From Novosphingobium sp. MD-1 (GTDB taxonomy: Bacteria > Pseudomonadota > Alphaproteobacteria > Sphingomonadales > Sphingomonadaceae), in the NCBI RefSeq assembly GCF_001014975.1, contig NZ_BBXA01000031.1, forward strand, positions 124,001 to 188,000: a DNA stretch of 64,000 nt, written 5' to 3'. Below are positions 47,195-56,934 of the stretch, in pieces. The first letter of the stretch is position 1; the number at the start of each line of letters is the position of its first letter. The notes under the pieces were generated by a model. The model had not been told where the DNA came from, made no database searches, and saw nothing but the letters and a program-made list of their open reading frames with translations. The position numbers and the translations under genes are program-made.

Positions 47195-47482
47195 CGCGGT
47201 GCCATCCTGCACCGGACTCGTCCGGTCCCGACGGCGATGCGTTCGCGCGAAATCGCGCACGCCAACGGGCGGCATCTCCTCGGTTTGAGAAGCTATCTGC
47301 AAGCGGGAACTTTCAAGATCGGGCATTGGCCCCGATTGCCCGATTTGCTTTGAGAAACGGTTAAGCGGCGCGCCTCGGAAACGGCTTCGGTCCGCCCTTT
47401 CTCGTGCGGTCCCGGCATGCTAATCCGGCCCCGGTTTGCGGAGGCAGGGTTTCGGTTCGTGTCGGGTACAGCGGAATTTTCG

Positions 47483-48271
47483 ATGATCGGCGTTGCCGGA
47501 CGGCGGCTTCGCATGGGGCAATGGCATCGCGAAGCCTCAGGGCGGCGACCGCTGGTCTTGCTGAACGGCATCGGCATGAACATCGAATTGCTGGAGCCGG
47601 TGGCGCGGGAACTGGACGATCGCCGGATCATCAGCATCGACATGCCGGGCATCGGCAAGTCGCCCGATCCCGTCTTCCCCTATACCATCCCCTGCATGGC
47701 GCTGACCCTGGCGACGTTGCTCGATCGGCTGCGGATCGACCGTGCCGACATTGCCGGCATCAGCTGGGGCGGCGCGGTGGCGCAGCAGTTCGCGTTCCAG
47801 CACCGCGCCAAGACCGGTGGCCTGATCCTGGCCGCCACCGCATCGGGCGGCGCGACGATGGTGCCTGCCAACGGTTCGATGTTCAGCCACCTCGTCGATC
47901 CGATGGAATATACGGTGGAACGGGCGCTGCGCCGCAACCTGGCCTCGCTCTACAACGGCGGTGGGCGCGGCAGCGTGTCGTTGAACGCCGCCAAGGCGCC
48001 CTCCCCACTGGGCTGGGCCTGCCAGATGACCGCGTTCGGCGCGTGGAGCAGCGTTCCCTTCCTGCCGCTGATCTCCCCGCCCACGCTGATCATGGCGGAC
48101 GAGGACGATCAGTTGATCCCGCCCGCCAATTCGCACTTCCTCCACAATGCCATTCCCGGCAGCCAGCTCGAAATGTTTCGCGGCGGCGGGCACCTGTTCA
48201 TGCTGTCGGATCCGGTCTCCTTCGGGAATCGCGTGCGCGCGTTTCTGGATGCCGCCGCCCGCAAGGGCTGA
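47483..48271 (+). CDS. phaZ: Alpha/beta hydrolase, PHA depolymerase-like
   Basis: 262 aa from ATG 47483; an earlier ATG at 47417 adds 22 residues. Layout and motifs resemble intracellular medium-chain polyhydroxyalkanoate depolymerase of Pseudomonas: NGIGMNIELLEPVARELD, the nucleophile elbow GISWGGAVAQQFAF, LAATASGGATMVP, acid DEDDQLIP and His GGGHLFM. It would release hydroxyacids from storage granules. No phaC synthase or phasin gene lies nearby, so a general esterase role is also possible. Confidence 0.75.
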   Translation: MIGVAGRRLRMGQWHREASGRRPLVLLNGIGMNIELLEPVARELDDRRIISIDMPGIGKSPDPVFPYTIPCMALTLATLLDRLRIDRADIAGISWGGAVAQQFAFQHRAKTGGLILAATASGGATMVPANGSMFSHLVDPMEYTVERALRRNLASLYNGGGRGSVSLNAAKAPSPLGWACQMTAFGAWSSVPFLPLISPPTLIMADEDDQLIPPANSHFLHNAIPGSQLEMFRGGGHLFMLSDPVSFGNRVRAFLDAAARKG

Positions 48272-48347
48272 CCGCACACGCCGCTTCCCTTTTCCCCGTC
48301 GCGCGCTAGCATCCCGCAAAACGAGCAGGACAAGCGCGGGAGAATGA

Positions 48348-49643
48348 ATGCGGCACATCGCCATTATCGGTTCCGGTCCCGCCGGATACTACACCGCCGA
48401 AGCCGCGCTCAAGCAGTGGGGCGAAGATGTAAAGGTCGACATATTCGACCGCCTGCCCGTTCCGTTCGGCCTGATCCGCACCGGCGTTGCGCCCGATCAC
48501 CAGTCGATCAAGGGCGTCTCGCGCCGCTATGAACAGACCGCGCTGTCGGACAACGTGCGCTTCGTGGGGAACGTCACCATCGGCCAGGACGTGAGCATCG
48601 AGGAGCTGGGCGGCTTCTACGACGCGGTGGTCCTCGCCACCGGCGCCCCGCGTGACCGGCCGCTCGACCTGCCCGGCGATCGGCTGGGCGATGTCTTCGG
48701 CAGCGCGGCTTTCGTCGGGTGGTATAACGGCCACCCCGAATTCACCTCGCTCGCGCCCGATCTTTCGGGCGAGACCGCCGTGGTGATCGGGATGGGCAAC
48801 GTGGCGCTCGACGTGGCACGCATCCTGTCCAAGACGCGCGACGAATTCGCCGGGAGCGACATCGTGGCGCACGCGCTCGACGCGCTCGATGTTTCGAAGC
48901 TGCGGCGGATCGTCATCCTGGGCCGGCGCGGCCCGCACCAGATCATGATGACTCCCAAGGAACTGGGCGAACTGGGCCATCTTTCGCGCGGCACGCCCGT
49001 GGTCGATCCGCAAGACCTGCCGGACGAGGCCGAGGATGCCCTGCTGGAGCCGGGCCTGCGCAAATCCGTCAGCCATCTGCGGGCGTTTGCCGGCAACAAC
49101 GCCAAGGGCGCGGACATCGCCATCGAATTCGATTTCTTCGCCGCACCTCGCGCCCTGCTCGGCAATGGCAAGGTGGAGGCGATCGAGGTCGAACGGACGC
49201 GCATCGAAGACGGCCGCGCGGTCGGCACCGGCGCGTTTTACGAGCTGCCGGCCAGCTTGGTGGTCAGTTGCATCGGCTATCGCACCGTGCCCGTTCCGGG
49301 CGTTCCCTTCGACGAACGGGCGGGCCGCTTCGCCAACGACGAGGGGCGCATCCTGCCCGGCCTCTATTGCGTCGGCTGGGCCAGACGCGGGCCTTCCGGC
49401 ACCATAGGTACCAACCGTCCGGACGGATTCGCGATCATCGAACAGATCGCCGCGGACATAGGTGAAGGTGCGGGCAAGGCGGGGCGCGCCGGATTCGACG
49501 CGCTGGCCGAAACGCGCAAGCTCGATGTGGTGACGTTCCGCGACTGGAAACGCATCGAGGAAGCCGAATCGGCGCGCGCGCGCAGCGGTGCCCCACGCGA
49601 GAAGTTCGTGGATGTGGCGGACATGATCCGCGCGCGAGGCTGA
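48348..49643 (+). CDS. Ferredoxin-NADP reductase, adrenodoxin reductase-like
   Basis: 431 aa flavoprotein. FAD-binding GSGPAGYYTAE near the start, PFGLIRTGVAPDHQSIKG, NADPH motif GMGNVALDVARIL, LGRRGPHQIMMTPKELGEL and CVGWARRGPSGTIGTNRPDG all match the FprA/adrenodoxin reductase family. It passes electrons from NADPH to ferredoxins, for example for cytochrome P450s. An overlapping ATG four bases upstream is in another frame. It stands alone; no ferredoxin or P450 gene is adjacent. Confidence 0.9.
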   Translation: MRHIAIIGSGPAGYYTAEAALKQWGEDVKVDIFDRLPVPFGLIRTGVAPDHQSIKGVSRRYEQTALSDNVRFVGNVTIGQDVSIEELGGFYDAVVLATGAPRDRPLDLPGDRLGDVFGSAAFVGWYNGHPEFTSLAPDLSGETAVVIGMGNVALDVARILSKTRDEFAGSDIVAHALDALDVSKLRRIVILGRRGPHQIMMTPKELGELGHLSRGTPVVDPQDLPDEAEDALLEPGLRKSVSHLRAFAGNNAKGADIAIEFDFFAAPRALLGNGKVEAIEVERTRIEDGRAVGTGAFYELPASLVVSCIGYRTVPVPGVPFDERAGRFANDEGRILPGLYCVGWARRGPSGTIGTNRPDGFAIIEQIAADIGEGAGKAGRAGFDALAETRKLDVVTFRDWKRIEEAESARARSGAPREKFVDVADMIRARG

Positions 49644-49799
49644 CGCACCGCTCCGCGATGCGGCGAAGCCGCGTGTCCTTCCGATCAGTTGCTGCACGCA
49701 ACGGATTGACCACTGCGTGCAGACGTGCGTTAATCACACGGTTAAACGCGACGGCCCGCTCCTGACTACACGCGGCCGCGCGGGGAGAGGAGCAAGCGC

Positions 49800-51563
49800 A
49801 TGCCCCAATACGATCTCATCATTCGCAACGGCACGATCGTCGATGGCACGGGCCGTCCGCGCTTCAAGGGCGATGTCGCCGTGCGCGACGGGCTGATCGC
49901 CGCCGTCGGCACCGTGCATGGCGATGCCGCCGAGGAAATCGACGCCAGCGGCCGCGTGGTCGCTCCGGGCTGGGTGGACATCCACACGCATTATGACGGT
50001 CAGGCGACGTGGGACGCGGAAATGGCGCCCTCGTCCTGGCATGGCGTGACCACCGTGGTCATGGGCAACTGTGGCGTGGGCTTCGCGCCCGCCGCGCCCG
50101 ACCGGCACGACTGGCTGATCGGCCTGATGGAAGGCGTGGAGGACATCCCCGGCACGGCGCTGGCCGAAGGCATGAAGTGGGACTGGGAAACCTTCCCCGA
50201 ATATCTCGACGCACTGGAGCGCCTGCCGCGCAGCGTGGACGTTGCCACCCACGTTCCGCACGGCGCGGTGCGCGCCTATGTGCTGGGCGATCGCGAACGG
50301 CCCGGCGCCGTGCCGACCGACGAGGACATGGATCGCATGGCCGCGATCGTGGAGGAAGGCGTGCGCGCCGGGGCGCTGGGCTTTTCCACCAGCCGCACCG
50401 TGATCCACAAGTCGGTCGATGGCGAACTCGTGCCCGGCACCACCGCGACGGCCGAGGAACTGATCCGCATCGGCCGTGCCATGGGTCGCGTGGGCCATGG
50501 CGTGTTCGAAATCGCCTCCGACATGAAGCGCGAATGGGATGAATTCGGCTGGATGGGCGCGATCAGCCGCGAAACCGGGCTGCCGGTAACGTTCGCCGCG
50601 CTCCAGTCGATCGCCAAGGAGCTGCCGCTGTCGGAACAGATCGCGGAAATGGAGCGCCAGAACGCGCAAGGGGCCAATATCGTCGCCCAGATCGCGCTGC
50701 GCGGGAACGGCATCGTCATGGCCTGGCGCGGCACGGTGCACCCGTTCCGCTTCCGCCCGAGCTACATCGCCATTGCCGACCTGCCGTGGGACGAACAGCT
50801 TGCCCGCCTGAAAGACCCCGCGTTCCGCGAAAAGCTGCTGGCCGAAGCGAATGTCTATCCGGAGAGCGACATCATCCACCTCTTCCGCATGATCGCGGAA
50901 GGCTGGTTCAACCAGTACCAGATGGACGACGATTTCGATTACGAACCGCAGGCCGAAGCCAGCATCGCCGCGCGCGCGGCGGCACGGGGCGTGACGCCGG
51001 ATGCCTATGCCTATGATTTGATGATGGAGCAGGACGGCACCGGCTTCATCTACCTGCCGATCCTGAACTATGCCGATGGCAATCTCGATTTCCTGGAAGC
51101 GCTGCAGGCCCGCGACGATTGCGTCAATTCGCTGTCGGACGGCGGCGCGCACTGCGGCACCATCTGCGATGCGGCCAGCCCCACCTTCATGCTCCAGCAC
51201 TGGGTGCGCGATCGCAAGCGCGCCAAGGATCGCCAGGAGGGCCGGCTCACGCTCGAACACGCGGTCAAGCGCCAGTGCCACGATACCGCGCGGCTCTATG
51301 GCCTCGACGATCGCGGGGTGCTCGCGCCGGGCTACATGGCGGACATCAACGTGATCGACTTCGACAACCTGAAGCTGCTGCGTCCCTGGCTCGATTTCGA
51401 CCTGCCGGCGGGCGGCAAGCGCCTGCTTCAGAAGGCCGAGGGCTATGACGCGACGATCAAGTCCGGCGTGGTGACATTCCGCAAGGGCGCGTGGACCGGG
51501 GCGACGCCGGGCGGGTTGGTGCGCGGACCGCAGCGCGTGGAAGCGCTGGAGGCCGCCGAATGA
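49800..51563 (+). CDS. D-aminoacylase/amidohydrolase family protein
   Basis: 587 aa. Opening [20 protein letters not shown] and the metal-ligand motif [13 protein letters not shown] are classic for the N-acyl-D-amino-acid deacylase branch of the amidohydrolase superfamily; GNCGVGFAP and ALGFSTSRT follow, and [14 protein letters not shown] is near the C-terminus. Substrate may be an N-acyl-D-amino acid or a related cyclic amide. Its stop overlaps the next gene (ATGA), so the two are translationally coupled. No signal peptide. Confidence 0.88.
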   Translation: MPQYDLIIRNGTIVDGTGRPRFKGDVAVRDGLIAAVGTVHGDAAEEIDASGRVVAPGWVDIHTHYDGQATWDAEMAPSSWHGVTTVVMGNCGVGFAPAAPDRHDWLIGLMEGVEDIPGTALAEGMKWDWETFPEYLDALERLPRSVDVATHVPHGAVRAYVLGDRERPGAVPTDEDMDRMAAIVEEGVRAGALGFSTSRTVIHKSVDGELVPGTTATAEELIRIGRAMGRVGHGVFEIASDMKREWDEFGWMGAISRETGLPVTFAALQSIAKELPLSEQIAEMERQNAQGANIVAQIALRGNGIVMAWRGTVHPFRFRPSYIAIADLPWDEQLARLKDPAFREKLLAEANVYPESDIIHLFRMIAEGWFNQYQMDDDFDYEPQAEASIAARAAARGVTPDAYAYDLMMEQDGTGFIYLPILNYADGNLDFLEALQARDDCVNSLSDGGAHCGTICDAASPTFMLQHWVRDRKRAKDRQEGRLTLEHAVKRQCHDTARLYGLDDRGVLAPGYMADINVIDFDNLKLLRPWLDFDLPAGGKRLLQKAEGYDATIKSGVVTFRKGAWTGATPGGLVRGPQRVEALEAAE

Positions 51564-52576
51564 GCGATGTGCAGGCGATCCGCATCGGCGCGCCCGCCAC
51601 TCTGGACAGCCTGCACGCCGATACCCTTCCCGATCCCGGCGCGCCGGGGCCGGGGCAGATCCGCGTGCGCCTGGCTGCCTCGTCCCTGAACTACCACGAT
51701 TTCGCGGTGGTGACGGGCATGTTGCCCGCCGCCGCCGGGCGCATTCCGATGTCGGACGGTGCGGGCGAAGTCGTGGCCGTGGGCGATGGCGTCCGGAGCG
51801 TCGCTGTGGGCGATGCGGTAGTGTCGACGTTCTTCACCGACTGGGACAGCGGGCCGCCCCCGTCGAGCGCGTTCACCACCGTCCCCGGCGACGGGATCGA
51901 CGGCTATGCGCGGACCGACGTGGTCGTGCCCGCGCACTGGTTCACCCGCGCGCCGGCGGGCTATTCGCACGCCGAAGCCGCCACGTTGACATGCGCGGGC
52001 CTCACCGCGTGGCGCGCGCTATTCGTCGATGGCGCGACCAAGCCGGGCGATACCGTGCTGGTGCAGGGCACGGGCGGCGTCTCGATCTTCGCGCTCCAGT
52101 TCGCCAAGGCCGCCGGGGCGCGGGTAATCGCGACGAGTTCCTCGGGTGAGAAGCTGGAACGGCTGCGCGCGCTGGGTGCGGACGAAACCATCAACTATCG
52201 CGAGGTGCCCGCCTGGGGCGTCAAGGCGCTCGAACTGACCGGCGGGCGCGGCGTGGATACTGTGGTCGAAATCGGCGGGGCGGGAACGCTCGACCAGTCG
52301 ATGATGGCGGCCCGCGTGGGCGGCCATGTCGCGCTGATCGGCGTGCTGGCAGGCTTTGCCGGGCCGGTGCAGACCGCGCTGCTGATGGCCAAGAACCTGC
52401 GCGTGCAGGGGCTGACCGTCGGAGCGCGGGCAGACCAGCTGGCGATGATCGCCGGCGTGGAGGCCAACGGCATTCGGCCCGTGCTCGATCGTCACTTCCC
52501 GCTGGCCGCGCTCGCCGATGCGTTTCGGCATCAGGCGAGCGGGGCGCACTTCGGCAAGATCATCGTCGATATCTGA
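51560..52576 (+). CDS. NAD(P)-dependent oxidoreductase, zinc-type alcohol dehydrogenase-like (no zinc cluster)
   Basis: 338 aa medium-chain dehydrogenase/reductase. SSLNYHDFAVVTGMLP lies where zinc enzymes have a Cys ligand and there is no structural-zinc Cys cluster, so it belongs with quinone-reductase-like members. NAD(P) fold: VLVQGTGGVSIFALQFAKAAGARVIATSSS. Reduces an enone, quinone or alkenal; exact substrate unknown. Coupled to the D-aminoacylase gene by a 4-bp overlap. Confidence 0.9.
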   Translation: MSDVQAIRIGAPATLDSLHADTLPDPGAPGPGQIRVRLAASSLNYHDFAVVTGMLPAAAGRIPMSDGAGEVVAVGDGVRSVAVGDAVVSTFFTDWDSGPPPSSAFTTVPGDGIDGYARTDVVVPAHWFTRAPAGYSHAEAATLTCAGLTAWRALFVDGATKPGDTVLVQGTGGVSIFALQFAKAAGARVIATSSSGEKLERLRALGADETINYREVPAWGVKALELTGGRGVDTVVEIGGAGTLDQSMMAARVGGHVALIGVLAGFAGPVQTALLMAKNLRVQGLTVGARADQLAMIAGVEANGIRPVLDRHFPLAALADAFRHQASGAHFGKIIVDI

Positions 52577-52589
52577 CCGACGTGGGGAA

Positions 52590-54032
52590 TCAGGCCGCCC
52601 GCGCCATCCGGCGCGGGTAGCCGCCCCTGTTCGCATCGAGCACGAAGTGTCCGACCAGTTCGGCCATGCGATCGGCCTCCCCGGCCAGATTGCGCGCGGC
52701 GGCGGTCGCCTCTTCCACCATGGCGGCGTTCTGCTGGGTCATCACGTCGAGTTCGCGCACCGTTTCGCGCGTCTGGCCGATGTGGTTCGCCTGCTCGCCT
52801 GCGACGGTCGCGATGTTGTTGGCAAGATCCGCGATCTCGCCCACCTTGGTAACGATCCGCGCGAACGTATCGCCGGACTGGCCGACCAGTTCCACACCGC
52901 GTTCGACCTGGACCGAACTTTCGCTGATCAGCTTCTTGATATCGAGCGCCGCTTCCGCCGATCGCTGCGCCAGCGCGCGCACTTCGTTGGCGACGACGGC
53001 GAAACCCCGCCCGGCATCGCCCGCGCGCGCGGCTTCCACGCCCGCGTTGAGCGCGAGCAGATTGGTCTGGAACGCGATGCCATCGATCACCGAGATGATC
53101 TTGCCGATCTCCTGCGCGGAACGGTGGATGTCGTTCATGGCGTGGACCGCCTCGCCCACCACCGCGCCCCCCTGCTGGGCATCGTTGTGCGCCTGCTGCA
53201 CCGAATCGCGCATGTGCGAGGCGTCTTCCGCCGTCGTCTGCACGCTGCTCGCCAGCGTCGTCATCGAAGAGGACGCCGCTTCCAGCGAAGCGGCCTGCTC
53301 TTCGGTGCGCGTCGCCAGATCGTGCGATGCCTCGCGGATTTCCCGCGCGCCAAGGTCAACGTTCTGGGCGGTTTCGGAGACAGCGGAAAGCGCAACGCGC
53401 ACCTTTTCGCGCATCGTTTCGAAATCGTTCTGAAGCTCGACGAACTCGCCCGGAAGGTCGGTCAGCGCGGCGGTGAAATCGCCGTCGGTCATCTTGCGCA
53501 GGGAATCGCCCAGCTTGTCGATCACGGAGCTGCGCAACGCCGCGTTGGCGACATCAAAATACGTCGAAAGCGCGATTTCCATGTCCAGCATGGCCATCTT
53601 CAGCATGGCGCTGATGGCCTGGCCCAGCTTGCGCGATCCGGTCACGCCAAGGCCGGAACCGGCCGCCATCGCCACGATCACATCGGCCAGCACCCCGGCA
53701 TAGGCACCGATGTACCACCCCGGCTCCAACCCGATCTTCGCATGAATGTTTCCGATGCGGCGTGCCCGCGCGTTGTAGGCATCATCGGGCCTGCCCTCGA
53801 ACATCTGGCGCCAGTGATCGAGTTGCTTCTGCTTGGCGTGTTCCACCATCGCCTGCGAACTGAAGAAGCCGGAAAGCGAGGGTTCGGCCGCGATGCCATC
53901 GTAAAGCCGGTCCAGCGCAGGCGGCGCATGCTTCGCCAGAGCGCGCAAAATCGTCGGAAAATGCGTCTGCTCCTTCTCCCCGATATCGAAGAAGGCAATC
54001 TTCCTGCTGAAGTCCTGTCGCTTGTCGTCCAC
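52590..54032 (-). CDS. Globin-coupled methyl-accepting chemotaxis sensor (HemAT-like)
   Basis: 480 aa with no membrane helices, so cytoplasmic. N-terminal protoglobin sensor (about 1-170); the proximal haem His is probably His97 in [20 protein letters not shown] linker of about 50 residues leads to an MCP signalling domain (about 240-470) with the hairpin [26 protein letters not shown]. The C-terminal part bends around [24 protein letters not shown]. HemAT proteins sense oxygen for aerotaxis. No che genes are in the window. Confidence 0.92.
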   Translation of the reverse strand: MDDKRQDFSRKIAFFDIGEKEQTHFPTILRALAKHAPPALDRLYDGIAAEPSLSGFFSSQAMVEHAKQKQLDHWRQMFEGRPDDAYNARARRIGNIHAKIGLEPGWYIGAYAGVLADVIVAMAAGSGLGVTGSRKLGQAISAMLKMAMLDMEIALSTYFDVANAALRSSVIDKLGDSLRKMTDGDFTAALTDLPGEFVELQNDFETMREKVRVALSAVSETAQNVDLGAREIREASHDLATRTEEQAASLEAASSSMTTLASSVQTTAEDASHMRDSVQQAHNDAQQGGAVVGEAVHAMNDIHRSAQEIGKIISVIDGIAFQTNLLALNAGVEAARAGDAGRGFAVVANEVRALAQRSAEAALDIKKLISESSVQVERGVELVGQSGDTFARIVTKVGEIADLANNIATVAGEQANHIGQTRETVRELDVMTQQNAAMVEEATAAARNLAGEADRMAELVGHFVLDANRGGYPRRMARAA

Positions 54033-54128
54033 GGCCTAATTCCTCCTGTGCCGGCGCCGGTTTATCCGACCGTGCTTCAGGCCGCCTCAACGCGGGCATA
54101 GGGATATTTCCGGACTTCCAGACGCGAA

Positions 54129-54158
54129 AAGCCCCGCAAGCGCGAGCTTGCGGGGCTT
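54129..54158 (-). terminator. Intrinsic terminator after dnaN
   Basis: AAGCCCCGCAAGC and GCTTGCGGGGCTT form a perfect 13-bp stem with a 4-nt loop. On the minus strand the stem runs into TTTTCGC, giving a good rho-independent terminator 27 bp after the dnaN stop. Confidence 0.85.
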
Positions 54159-54184
54159 GATGGTTCCGGAACGGATGCGCTGGA

Positions 54185-55312
54185 TCAGACGCGCATCGGC
54201 ATCAGCACGTAGAGCGCCGGGCTTTTCTCGTCCTTGCGGATCAGCGTGGGCGCGCCGGCATCGGCCAGGTGCAGTTCCACCGTATCGCCGTCGATCTGGC
54301 TCAGGATATCCTTGAGGTAATTGGCATTGAAGCCGATCTCGAAGCCTTGCGCGGTATAGTCGGCCGGGAGTTCTTCGGCCGCGGTGCCGTTGTCCGGGCT
54401 GGTGACCGACAGCGTCACACGATCGGTTTCCAGCGCCATCTTCACCGCGCGGGTCTTTTCGGTGGCGATCGTCGCCACGCGGTCCACGCCTTCGAAGAAG
54501 CTGCGCGGATCGAGCCGGAGCAGCTTGTCGTTCCCGGTGGGAATGACGCGGCTGTAATCGGGGAACGTGCCGTCGATCAGCTTGCTGGTCAGCACCACGC
54601 CGTTCTCACCACCCAGCGTGAAACGCACCTTGCTGGCGGAAAGATCGATCAGCACGCTGGTATCGAGCACTTCTTCCAGCAGCTTGCGCAGCTCGCCCAC
54701 GCATTTGCGCGGGATGATCACGTCCGGCATCCCTTCGGCACCATCCGGGCGCGGCAGCGTGTAGCGCGCCAGACGGTGCCCGTCGGTCGCCGCCGCCTTC
54801 AACACCGGTTGGGCCTCGTCCGAAACGTGCAGGAAGATGCCGTTGAGGTAGTAGCGCGTCTCTTCGGTCGAGATCGCGAAGCGGGTGCGGTCGATCAGTT
54901 CGGCCAGCACGCGCGCCGGAATCTCGAAGCTGGTCGGCAGATCGCCTTCGACGATCACCGGGAAATCGTCGCGCGGCAGCGTGGGCAGCTGGAAGCGGCT
55001 GCGCCCGGCCTTCACGACCATGCGGTTGTCCGCCGTTTCCAGGCTCACCTGGCTGCCATCGGGCAGCTTGCGCGCGATGTCGAACAGCAGGTGCGCCGAC
55101 ACGGTGATCGCGCCGGGCTGGTCCACCGACGCGGCGGGCATTGTTTCCACGATCTGCAGGTCAAGATCCGTGGCCATCAGGCGCACCGTGGCATCCGGCG
55201 CGGCCTCGATCAGCACGTTCGACAGGATCGGGATCGTGTTGCGCCGTTCCACCACCGATTGCACGTGGGACAGGCACCGCAGCAGGGTTGCGCGTTCGAT
55301 CGTCGCCTTCAT
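54185..55312 (-). CDS. dnaN: DNA polymerase III beta subunit (sliding clamp)
   Basis: 375 aa, three-domain clamp. Starts MKATIERATLLRCLSHVQSV; SEETRYYLNGIFLH-like (STEETRYYLNGIFLH), ATDGHRLARY and the C-terminal PMRV ending, which forms the partner-binding pocket. It tethers Pol III to DNA. The gene stands alone here: no dnaA or recF neighbour, so this is not an origin region by gene content. A terminator follows. Confidence 0.97.
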   Translation of the reverse strand: MKATIERATLLRCLSHVQSVVERRNTIPILSNVLIEAAPDATVRLMATDLDLQIVETMPAASVDQPGAITVSAHLLFDIARKLPDGSQVSLETADNRMVVKAGRSRFQLPTLPRDDFPVIVEGDLPTSFEIPARVLAELIDRTRFAISTEETRYYLNGIFLHVSDEAQPVLKAAATDGHRLARYTLPRPDGAEGMPDVIIPRKCVGELRKLLEEVLDTSVLIDLSASKVRFTLGGENGVVLTSKLIDGTFPDYSRVIPTGNDKLLRLDPRSFFEGVDRVATIATEKTRAVKMALETDRVTLSVTSPDNGTAAEELPADYTAQGFEIGFNANYLKDILSQIDGDTVELHLADAGAPTLIRKDEKSPALYVLMPMRV

Positions 55313-55550
55313 TCTCGTCTCGATCCCCCCAGTCGGCCGGACGCCATGTCACTGCAATGGTTGCAGTCGCAACATCAACATCCGCCGGGCTGTGTAAACG
55401 GCCTTATCGCGCGGAATCGCACGGTTCGGCTCCGGTTCGGACCACCTTCCTTAACGCACGGGACCGCTTGGGCAAGCCGCCCATGCCCCGTTCGGGCGGA
55501 AGCTGTGCATAAATGGCGCAAAAGCTTGGGGAAGAGCAAGGTTGCGGTAA

Positions 55551-56096
55551 CTATTCGAGCTTGCGCTGCCCGTCGAACATCGCCGCCGTGGCCGAGATGT
55601 AGGCGTTGATCAGCGCCCATGCCTCTGGCGTGACCGAGGCCGGGTTGATCCCCGCATCCGTCATCGCGATGGTGATCCGCCGCAGATCGCCCTGGGTGAT
55701 CTGCTCCGCCGGGTTGTTGGCCTTGCCGGGGCCGATATCCAGCGCGTCGTCGATCAGGGCATGGGGCACGCCAGCGGCCTGGAGCCGGTCTCCCAGCACA
55801 TCGCGCGCCATGCGCCCCATGGCATAGGAAAAGTAGGCCTTGCGCGCCGCATCGTCCATGAACTGATCGTCGCCGCAGCGATCGACCACGTTCTGCAGAT
55901 CGCGCAACGCCGGCCCGTCGGACTGCTGCGCCAGCATCGCATCGGCCAGCCGGGCGTCCAGCCCGGCCGGCGCACGCTGCACCGCGCAGGCCAGCGCCTC
56001 GGGCGAACGGGCTTGCGCCGGGACGCCCGCCAGCGCCGTCACCATCGCCAGGACGACAGCGGCACGGGCCAGCAACTCCGCAAACGGTCGCCGCAT
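55551..56096 (-). CDS. Hypothetical exported protein
   Basis: 181 aa with a signal peptide (VVLAMVTALAGVPAQA, about residues 13-29). The mature part is helical, with two Cys (LACAVQRAP, VDRCGDDQ) that may pair. No known family recognised. It begins 5 bp after the fabG stop on the same strand, so it rides on the fabD-fabG transcript; the reason for the pairing is unclear. Confidence 0.65.
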   Translation of the reverse strand: MRRPFAELLARAAVVLAMVTALAGVPAQARSPEALACAVQRAPAGLDARLADAMLAQQSDGPALRDLQNVVDRCGDDQFMDDAARKAYFSYAMGRMARDVLGDRLQAAGVPHALIDDALDIGPGKANNPAEQITQGDLRRITIAMTDAGINPASVTPEAWALINAYISATAAMFDGQRKLE

Positions 56097-56101
56097 CGCG
56101 A

Positions 56102-56866
56102 TCAGGAAAGCATCGCCATGCCGCCGTTCACGTGCAGCGTCTGGCCCGTCACGTAGCCCGCTTCCTTCGATGCGAGATAGGCCACCGCCGCGCCGATGTC
56201 GCTGCCCTCACCCATGCGCCCCATCGGGATACGAGCGTTGAGCGCGTCCTTCTGCGCATCGGGCAGCACGTCGGTCATCGCGGTGCGGATGAAGCCCGGC
56301 GCCACGCAGTTGACGGTAATGTTGCGGCTGGCGAGTTCCTGCCCCAGCGACTTGGACATGCCGACCAGCCCGGCCTTTGCGGCGGCGTAGTTCACCTGCC
56401 CCGGATTGCCCGTGGCGCCGACGACGCTGGTGATCGTGACGATCCGGCCGAAGCGCGCCTTCATCATCGGCTTGGCCGAGGCGCGCATCAGGCGGAAGGC
56501 GGCTTCCAGGTTGACGCGGATCACCGCGTCCCATTCCTCGTCCTTCATCCGCATCGCCAGGTTGTCGCGCGTGATCCCGGCGTTGTTGACGAGGATATCC
56601 AGCTTGCCGAGCGTATCGAGCGCGGCCGGCACCAGATGCTCCACCTGCTCGGTGTTGGAAAGATCGCAGGTGATCTCCACGTGATCGTGGCCATAGGTGT
56701 CGTTCAGTTCCTCGCGGAATGCGCGCAGCTTGCCGGGATTGGTGCCCGACAGCGCCAGCCGCGCGCCCTGCCGCGCCAGCGCATGACAGATCGCCGACCC
56801 GATGCCGCCGGCGGCGCCGGTGACAAGGGCGGTCATGCCGGTAAGGTCGAAAAGGCGGTGTTCCAT
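56102..56866 (-). CDS. fabG: 3-oxoacyl-ACP reductase
   Basis: 254 aa short-chain dehydrogenase. GGAGCAATCG before the ATG at 56864-56866 makes this a better start than 56878. NADPH motif TGAAGGIGSAI, NNAGITRDNLAMRM, catalytic Ser in TITSVVGATGNPGQ and YxxxK in VNYAAAKAGLVGMSKS are typical of FabG. It reduces 3-oxoacyl-ACP in fatty acid elongation. 68 bp separate it from fabD upstream; acpP and fabF are not adjacent. Confidence 0.95.
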   Translation of the reverse strand: MEHRLFDLTGMTALVTGAAGGIGSAICHALARQGARLALSGTNPGKLRAFREELNDTYGHDHVEITCDLSNTEQVEHLVPAALDTLGKLDILVNNAGITRDNLAMRMKDEEWDAVIRVNLEAAFRLMRASAKPMMKARFGRIVTITSVVGATGNPGQVNYAAAKAGLVGMSKSLGQELASRNITVNCVAPGFIRTAMTDVLPDAQKDALNARIPMGRMGEGSDIGAAVAYLASKEAGYVTGQTLHVNGGMAMLS

Positions 56867-56934
56867 CGATTGCTCCATTATGTTTGTTCGCGCAGAGGCG
56901 CGGAGGCGCGCGGATGTCCGCGAACCGGAATCCC

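Noticed and set aside
49644..49799. Extra gene between the ferredoxin reductase and the D-aminoacylase
   Set aside because: The 156 bp show no frame with a ribosome site or family motif; it is probably the promoter of the D-aminoacylase pair.
54033..55400. Replication origin next to dnaN
   Set aside because: No dnaA, recF or gyrB neighbour and no cluster of DnaA boxes was seen. dnaN is often separate from oriC in alphaproteobacteria.
55313..55550. Minus-strand frame at 55375-55620 upstream of dnaN
   Set aside because: It overlaps the start of the exported protein gene's region with low-complexity sequence and no start context; more likely dnaN promoter DNA.
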